Position numbers and translations under genes: made by a program
The notes under the pieces: generated by a model
Database searches by the model: none
Seen by the model: only the letters and a program-made list of their open reading frames with translations
Told to the model about the DNA's origin: nothing
In this document: positions 59,799 to 64,000 of the stretch, one piece after another
How the letters are laid out: each line of letters starts with the position of its first letter
How positions within the stretch are numbered: the stretch's first letter is position 1
Origin: JALYXV01 sp963791545
GTDB lineage: Bacteria > Actinomycetota > Acidimicrobiia > Acidimicrobiales > Palsa-688
Reading direction: 5' to 3'
Assembly (NCBI GenBank): GCA_963791545.1
Contig: CAWBSR010000017.1
Span: forward strand, 1-64,000
Length of the DNA: 64,000 nt

Positions 59799-60290
59799 GT
59801 GGGTAACGCTGTGGACGTTCCAGAGAGTGGACATGACTGGATCGCGCTGACCGACCGGCCCTTGCCGACCACGGCTGCCCTCGAGTGGTCGATCCTTCCC
59901 GAGTGCGGCGCCGAGGTCCTTTTTACCGGGACGGTGCGCAACCATGCCGACGGCCGGGAGGAAGTTACCGCCCTCGAGTACGAGGCCTATGAGGTGGCCG
60001 GAATAGAGCGCTTGGCGGCCATTGCGGCCGAGGCCCGCCGGCAGTGGACCGACCTCGGGCGCATCGTTCTCCTGCACCGGCTGGGCCGGTTGCAGGTGGG
60101 GGAAATCTCGGTGGTGGTGGTTGTTTCGTCCCCCCATCGCGGCGAGGCATTCGAGGCGGCAAAGTGGTGTATCGACACCTTGAAAACGACCGTCCCCATT
60201 TGGAAGCGCGAGACGTGGAAAGGTGGAGAGGACTGGGGGACTAACGCTTCCGATATCGCCACAATTGAGGAGGGGAGGGTGTCCTCGTGA
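59799..60290 (+). CDS. moaE: molybdopterin synthase large subunit
   Basis: The roughly 163-residue protein has VLFTGTVRNHADGREEVTALEYEAYE split across the first conserved block, then RIVLLHRLGRLQVGEISVVV VVSSPHRGEAFEAAKWCIDT and the catalytic Lys region LKTTVPIWKRETWKGGEDW. This is MoaE, the part of molybdopterin synthase that holds the precursor Z. The GTG at 59799 fits family length; an ATG at 59751 would add 16 residues. No moaD or other molybdenum cofactor genes are adjacent. Its TGA overlaps the start of the following small gene. Confidence 0.88.
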   Translation: MGNAVDVPESGHDWIALTDRPLPTTAALEWSILPECGAEVLFTGTVRNHADGREEVTALEYEAYEVAGIERLAAIAAEARRQWTDLGRIVLLHRLGRLQVGEISVVVVVSSPHRGEAFEAAKWCIDTLKTTVPIWKRETWKGGEDWGTNASDIATIEEGRVSS

Positions 60291-60664
60291 TAGCCGGGAT
60301 GGTCCTGACCAATCTCCTGTATGTCGTGGGCGCCATCGCGGTGGCCACGGTGGTCAGTGGATTCGTCCTACTCCGGCATCGCCGGCCGAAATCGCTTGAG
60401 GCGGGAATCGAAATGTTCAGCCGCGAACTCAAGGCGTTGCAGCCGGATCGGCCCGGCGCCGTGGCGCCCGTCCCCCGGCCCGCCCCGACCGGCGGACCGG
60501 CGTACGGGGGCCCCACGGGCGGGGGTTCGGGGACGGTCCGCAAGCGGGCGGTGCGGGTAGCCGGCCCAACGGACCCGCCCGTTGCCGTAACTGGTATCGA
60601 CGACACGACCAGACGCAACGAGGCCCCAGGCCCGTCGTCGGATCTGGAGGACGGGCCTGGCTAG
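60287..60664 (+). CDS. small single-pass membrane protein upstream of mreB
   Basis: The GTG at 60287 overlaps the moaE stop. The 125-residue protein has one membrane helix (VLTNLLYVVGAIAVATVVSG FVLL) followed by a basic stretch and a Pro/Gly-rich cytoplasmic tail with ETFSRELKAL-like helix at the start (SLEAGIEMFSRELKALQPDR). It overlaps the mreB start by eight bases, so it should be translated together with it. Similar short membrane proteins accompany mreB in some actinobacteria, but no function is assigned. Confidence 0.7.
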   Translation: MIAGMVLTNLLYVVGAIAVATVVSGFVLLRHRRPKSLEAGIEMFSRELKALQPDRPGAVAPVPRPAPTGGPAYGGPTGGGSGTVRKRAVRVAGPTDPPVAVTGIDDTTRRNEAPGPSSDLEDGPG

Positions 60665-61661
60665 GGACCTGGCCATCGACCTGGGTACTGCCAATACCCT
60701 CGTCTACGCCCGCGGGCGGGGCATCGTGCTCAATGAGCCGACCGTCATCGCCCTGAACTCGCGTACCCATGACGTGCTCGCCATGGGCCAAGAGGCGTGG
60801 CAGATGATCGGGCGCACACCCGGCTACATCGTGGCCGTCCGGCCCCTGCGCAAAGGTGCCATAACCGACTTCGACATCACCCAGCGCATGATCCGGCTGC
60901 TGCTGCAGCGCGCCGGGGTTTCCCGATTCAACCGGCCCCGGGTGCTGATCTGCGTACCCTCGGCGATCACCGAGGTCGAGCGGCGGGCGGTTGAGGAGGC
61001 GGCCCGGGGGGCGGGCGCGACCGGGGCCTATCTGATCGAGCAGCCGATGGCGGCCGCCATCGGTGCCGGGCTGCCGATCCACGAGCCGCTCGGCAACATG
61101 ATCGTCGACGTCGGTGGCGGCACCACCGAGACCGCGGTCATCTCCCTCGGCGGCATCGTGGCGCTGCAGGCCATCCGGGTGGGTGGGTTCGACATCGACA
61201 ACTCCATACAGACCTACGTGCGGCGCGAGTACGGGATCGCGGTGGGCGAACGAACGGCTGAGGAGATCAAGATGGCCATCGGGTCGGCGTGGCCGCTCGA
61301 TGACGAGATGAAGGCCGAGGTTCGGGGCCGGGACCTGATGAGCGGGCTTCCGAAGACGGTGATCCTCTCACCCGAGGAAGTCCGAGAGGCCATCGAGGAA
61401 CAGGTCAGTGCCATTGTCGACTCGGTGGTCAAGTGCCTTGGTATGGCCCCGCCGGAGCTGGCCCAGGACCTCATCCTCCAGGGGATCCACCTGGTTGGCG
61501 GCGGCGGGATGCTGCGGGGCTTGGACCGGCGCCTGGCCGAGGACACCGCGGTGCCCGTGCATCTCGTCGAGGCGCCCCTGGAGTGCGTCGTGCTGGGGGC
61601 GGGCCGGTGCCTCGAGGCCTTCGAGTCGCTAAAGGTGATGTTCATGGGAGCCGCCCGGTAG
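60657..61661 (+). CDS. mreB: rod-shape-determining actin-like protein MreB (CTG start)
   Basis: The protein reads MARDLAIDLGTANTLVYARG as the phosphate-1 loop if translation starts at the CTG 60657, six bases after GGAGG, giving 334 residues. The first ATG or GTG in frame (60726) lies after this loop and would make an actin without its first nucleotide-binding element. Other signatures are LICVPSAITEVERRAVEEAA, IVDVGGGTTETAVISLGGI and LVGGGGMLRGLDRRLAEDT. MreB polymerises under the membrane to guide wall synthesis. It overlaps the small membrane protein by eight bases. The mreC and mreD genes are not next to it. Confidence 0.92.
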   Translation: MARDLAIDLGTANTLVYARGRGIVLNEPTVIALNSRTHDVLAMGQEAWQMIGRTPGYIVAVRPLRKGAITDFDITQRMIRLLLQRAGVSRFNRPRVLICVPSAITEVERRAVEEAARGAGATGAYLIEQPMAAAIGAGLPIHEPLGNMIVDVGGGTTETAVISLGGIVALQAIRVGGFDIDNSIQTYVRREYGIAVGERTAEEIKMAIGSAWPLDDEMKAEVRGRDLMSGLPKTVILSPEEVREAIEEQVSAIVDSVVKCLGMAPPELAQDLILQGIHLVGGGGMLRGLDRRLAEDTAVPVHLVEAPLECVVLGAGRCLEAFESLKVMFMGAAR

Positions 61662-61680
61662 CTGCCCTGGCATCGTCGGG

Positions 61681-62301
61681 TCACCCGGCTGGCCCACCGG
61701 AGGGCGGCGACAGGTCTTCGGCGGCCTGGCGGACTTGCCAGTCACGGTCGGTTCGGGCCTTGGCCAGGGCTTCGTCGACCACCGGGCCATCGAAGGGCGC
61801 CAGCGCGATCACGGCCCGTCGCCGCACCGCCGGTTTGTCGTCGAGGCCGGCCAGGATGGCGGGGAGTCCGGCCGGGTCGCCGATTGCCCCGAGCGCCGCG
61901 ATGGCCGCTTCCCGGCACAGGGGATCGTCATGGCCGGTGGCCACCCGCCTGAGGGCTTCGACAGCCCCACCCCCGGTGTCGCCCCGCTCCCCGAGGGCGA
62001 AGCAGGCGGCTTCGACGACCAACGGGTCATGGTCTTGGAGAACGGCCACGAGACGGGGCGCGAGGACCGAAACGCAGAGTTCCGCGGCCCGACGGCGAAC
62101 AGCCGGAGATGGGTCGGCGAGTCCGTGCTCGACATCGGCGACCGAGAGCCGGTCCATTCTGAGCAAGGCGCCGAGCGCGGTGGCGCGAACGTCGCCGGCG
62201 GGATCGAGGAGCCCGTCGCGCGCCGCCACCTCGTCGCCCCGATATCCGGCCACCGCGACCCGCCGGCGCCGATCGACTACCTCGGTGAGCTTGTCCTCCA
62301 C
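61681..62301 (-). CDS. HEAT-repeat protein
   Basis: The 206-residue protein is made of alpha-helical repeats of about 30 residues, each with a D/N-P-x-V/A turn and a VRRRAA- or VVEAACFALGERG-type second helix. Examples are DPAGDVRATALGALLRMD, DPSPAVRRRAAELCVSVL, DHDPLVVEAACFALGERG and DDPLCREAAIAALGAIGD. This is an HEAT/PBS-lyase-like adaptor. No enzyme motif is present. It follows the proline-rich protein by three bases on the same strand, suggesting one operon, and is convergent with mreB. Confidence 0.82.
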   Translation of the reverse strand: MEDKLTEVVDRRRRVAVAGYRGDEVAARDGLLDPAGDVRATALGALLRMDRLSVADVEHGLADPSPAVRRRAAELCVSVLAPRLVAVLQDHDPLVVEAACFALGERGDTGGGAVEALRRVATGHDDPLCREAAIAALGAIGDPAGLPAILAGLDDKPAVRRRAVIALAPFDGPVVDEALAKARTDRDWQVRQAAEDLSPPSGGPAG

Positions 62302-62304
62302 GTG

Positions 62305-64000
62305 CTAGCCCTTGAGGGCGCGTTGCAAGGCCAGCACCACGGCACCGACCGCGGCCGCCAGGATCGCCGCCAGCAGTACCCCGAGTACCAGGGTCGTCCC
62401 CAGCAGTGCCATGCCCGAGCCAACCCGGCGCCACACCCCAATGGGCTCTCTCAAGCGGCGTTGGTCTCGTCCCGCCCGTTGCCTCCGACGTGGAGACCGC
62501 CCGCGGCCAGGGGGAGGCCGGACCCGGACAGGTGCCGTGACAGCTGCGTCGGCACCTTCGCCGGGCCGGGTCGACGGCACTGGCACTGGGAGCCGGCGGC
62601 CCCGGGGATCGTAGGGTTCGCGAGACGGCGGGCCGCGCCGGGTGGGCGGCGGGGCCGTCGGTTCGGGTCCGGTACCGCGTTGGCGGGGAGGCGCGCCGGC
62701 CGGTGGCCCGGGGGCGGGCGCGGGCGCTGTCGGGGGTGCCGGCAACACGCCGGCTCGGGAAGGCGGGCTGCCTTCTGAGGGGACCCGGTTGGCGGGAGCC
62801 GGTTGGGGCAGGGCCGCCTCGGGCGGGCGTGGAGGCGCAGGGGGCGGAGCCGGCTCGGCCGAAGGGGGTGCCGGCGGCGCAGCCGCGGCCGGTGGTGCTG
62901 CGGCCGGCGGTGCTGCGGAGGGCGGTGCTGCGGCCGGCGGTGCTGCGGCCGGCGGTGCTGCGGCCGGCGGTGCTGCGGCCGGCGGTGCTGCGGCCGGCGG
63001 TGCTGCGGACGCGGCGGTGGCTGCGGCCGGCGGTGCTGCGGACGACGGTGCTGCGGCCGGCGGTGCTGCGGCCGGCGGTGCTGCGGACGACGGTGCTGCG
63101 GCCGGCGGGGGAGTGGGACGGGCCGGCGGCGCGCTCTGGGCGGGTGGCAGCACCGGCGGCGCAGGGGAGGCAGGGGGCGGTGAGGGTGGGAGCGGCGGCG
63201 CGGGCAGCGGGGTCGGCGAGGGTGCCGGGGTGGAAGGCGGCGACGGGGGTGGGGGCGCGGGCGGTGCGGGCGTCGAAGGCGAGGGCCCGGTGAGTGCCGC
63301 CGTCGACGGCGCGGACGGTAGTGGCGGCAATGGTGGAGGCACGACTAGTGCGGGCGCCCCTGGAGGCGGTGTCCTTGGTGTCCGGGGCTCGGTAAGCGAC
63401 TCGGCGGGCGGGACCAGCGGTGGTGCGGGCACCGGCGCCACCTCCGTGTGGGGAGGCACCGGCGGTGGCGGCCCAGGAGTCGCTTCGGAAGCCGGTAGCG
63501 GCGGAGGTTCGGGCTGCGGTGGCGGTACAAGGGACGGCGCTTCGGGAGAGTCGATCGGCGGCGGCGACAACAAGGTCGGATCGGGTGGCCAGATCGGAGG
63601 CGTTATCGGTGGGGGCGGGACCGAGAAGGCGGGGACCGCGAAGGCTGGGATCGGGGGAGACGGACGCTCCGATATACCAGGTCTCCGTGGTTCCACCGTC
63701 CCACCGGCATCGCGCCGCCCTTCCACGCGCGGGTCCTCAGTATCGGACGGGGGGGCAGCACTATCAGCCGACAGGGGTGCCGAGGGTGGGACCGCTGGAT
63801 AATCGGCAGGCGATTCTGCGATGAGGGTGGCCGGTTGTCCTACCACCGGTTCGGCGTCGGACTCCCTCGGCGGCGGCGGCGGTGCAACCATCTCGACTGT
63901 CGCAACGGACTCGCTGCCCGGGTCCGAGCTGCCGGCATCAGGGGACGGCCGCAAGGGCTCGACCTCGCCGAACGTCACGACCGGGATCGGTTCGGTCGGA
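62305..64000 (-). CDS. proline-rich protein with single C-terminal membrane helix (start may lie outside)
   Basis: The frame is open to the window edge; a GTG at 63978 is a possible start, so the protein is at least 557 residues. Nearly the whole sequence is Pro, Ala, Ser and Thr, with a long run of Ala-Ala-Pro-Pro-Ala-type units (encoded by 15-bp repeats at about 62,891-63,105). The C-terminal 100 residues change: an Arg-rich stretch (RPPPGRGRSPRRRQRAGRDQ RRLRE) is followed by one membrane helix (GMALLGTTLVLGVLLAAILA AAVGAVVLAL). A tail-anchored, cytoplasmic, disordered stalk is the simplest topology. It shares its operon with the HEAT-repeat gene. I know no family. Confidence 0.65.
   Translation of the reverse strand, partial: PTEPIPVVTFGEVEPLRPSPDAGSSDPGSESVATVEMVAPPPPPRESDAEPVVGQPATLIAESPADYPAVPPSAPLSADSAAPPSDTEDPRVEGRRDAGGTVEPRRPGISERPSPPIPAFAVPAFSVPPPPITPPIWPPDPTLLSPPPIDSPEAPSLVPPPQPEPPPLPASEATPGPPPPVPPHTEVAPVPAPPLVPPAESLTEPRTPRTPPPGAPALVVPPPLPPLPSAPSTAALTGPSPSTPAPPAPPPPSPPSTPAPSPTPLPAPPLPPSPPPASPAPPVLPPAQSAPPARPTPPPAAAPSSAAPPAAAPPAAAPSSAAPPAAATAASAAPPAAAPPAAAPPAAAPPAAAPPAAAPPSAAPPAAAPPAAAAPPAPPSAEPAPPPAPPRPPEAALPQPAPANRVPSEGSPPSRAGVLPAPPTAPAPAPGPPAGAPPRQRGTGPEPTAPPPTRRGPPSREPYDPRGRRLPVPVPSTRPGEGADAAVTAPVRVRPPPGRGRSPRRRQRAGRDQRRLREPIGVWRRVGSGMALLGTTLVLGVLLAAILAAAVGAVVLALQRALKG
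62891..63105. repeat. tandem 15-bp repeats inside the proline-rich gene
   Basis: About fourteen copies of a unit close to GGCGGTGCTGCGGCC (plus strand) follow one another with few substitutions. On the coding strand each unit gives two Pro and three Ala or Ser residues. Copy number could vary by slippage. Confidence 0.85.

Noticed and set aside
62880..63115. Regular short repeats that could be taken for a CRISPR array
   Set aside because: The units are directly adjacent 15-mers without unique spacers and encode Ala/Pro in an open frame.

Overview
The window is high-GC DNA with a typical actinobacterial gene set: two WhiB-type iron-sulfur proteins, a SenX3/RegX3-like two-component pair beside pst genes, a class E sortase, a DUF2342 zincin-like protein, paired TrkA proteins, and ppk1 followed by a MutT1-like Nudix gene. 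No rRNA, tRNA or other species marker was seen. An acidimicrobial-type actinobacterium is my best guess, and it is an inference only.

Positions 1 to about 16,460 are a pile-up of nested and decayed mobile DNA around a lower-GC glycan fragment. From left to right: a frameshifted tyrosine recombinase; a degenerate second copy of part of a recombinase found 7.5 kb away; an IS-associated Y4bD/Y4pK-like remnant; a truncated group II intron; an IS3 orfA remnant; a frameshifted methyltransferase and an intact Wzx-type flippase; a second, different group II intron with a broken reverse transcriptase. Domain V of that intron is split by a three-recombinase RIT element with perfect 28-bp inverted ends. 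An IS66 transposase remnant follows, interrupted by a complete IS1595-family element that has perfect 24-bp ends and an 8-bp target duplication. This element carries a trypsin-like protease passenger gene. Last come another IS66 fragment and an intact IS630-family element flanked by TA.

Positions 16.5 to 27.3 kb hold surface-glycan and envelope genes: an AsnB-like amidotransferase, four intact genes of methyltransferase and glycosyltransferase type, a large GT-C-like membrane protein, a DUF4012 remnant, a phosphoribosyltransferase and a Bax-inhibitor-like membrane protein. With the flippase and broken methyltransferase at 3.5-5.9 kb this looks like one glycan locus invaded by mobile DNA.

Positions 27.4 to 64 kb are orderly chromosome: a VWA protein, ispE, a lone AAA ATPase, an oxidoreductase, a HAD phosphatase and a DUF4118 protein. 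Next is a potassium locus (KimA-like permease fused to an OB-fold, divergent from two trkA genes). It is followed by a macro-domain protein, two whiB genes around a formiminotransferase gene and tatA, then ppk1, a Nudix gene, a sortase and a SixA-like phosphatase. The phosphate locus has pstB divergent from pstS-pstC-pstA and a sensor kinase/regulator pair, with a three-repeat PHO-box-like site between pstB and pstS. The right end carries an MFS protein, a phosphodiesterase, a DUF2342 protein, an epimerase, an HtrA-like protease, moaE, mreB (apparently starting with CTG), a HEAT-repeat protein and a very proline-rich membrane-anchored protein that runs off the window.
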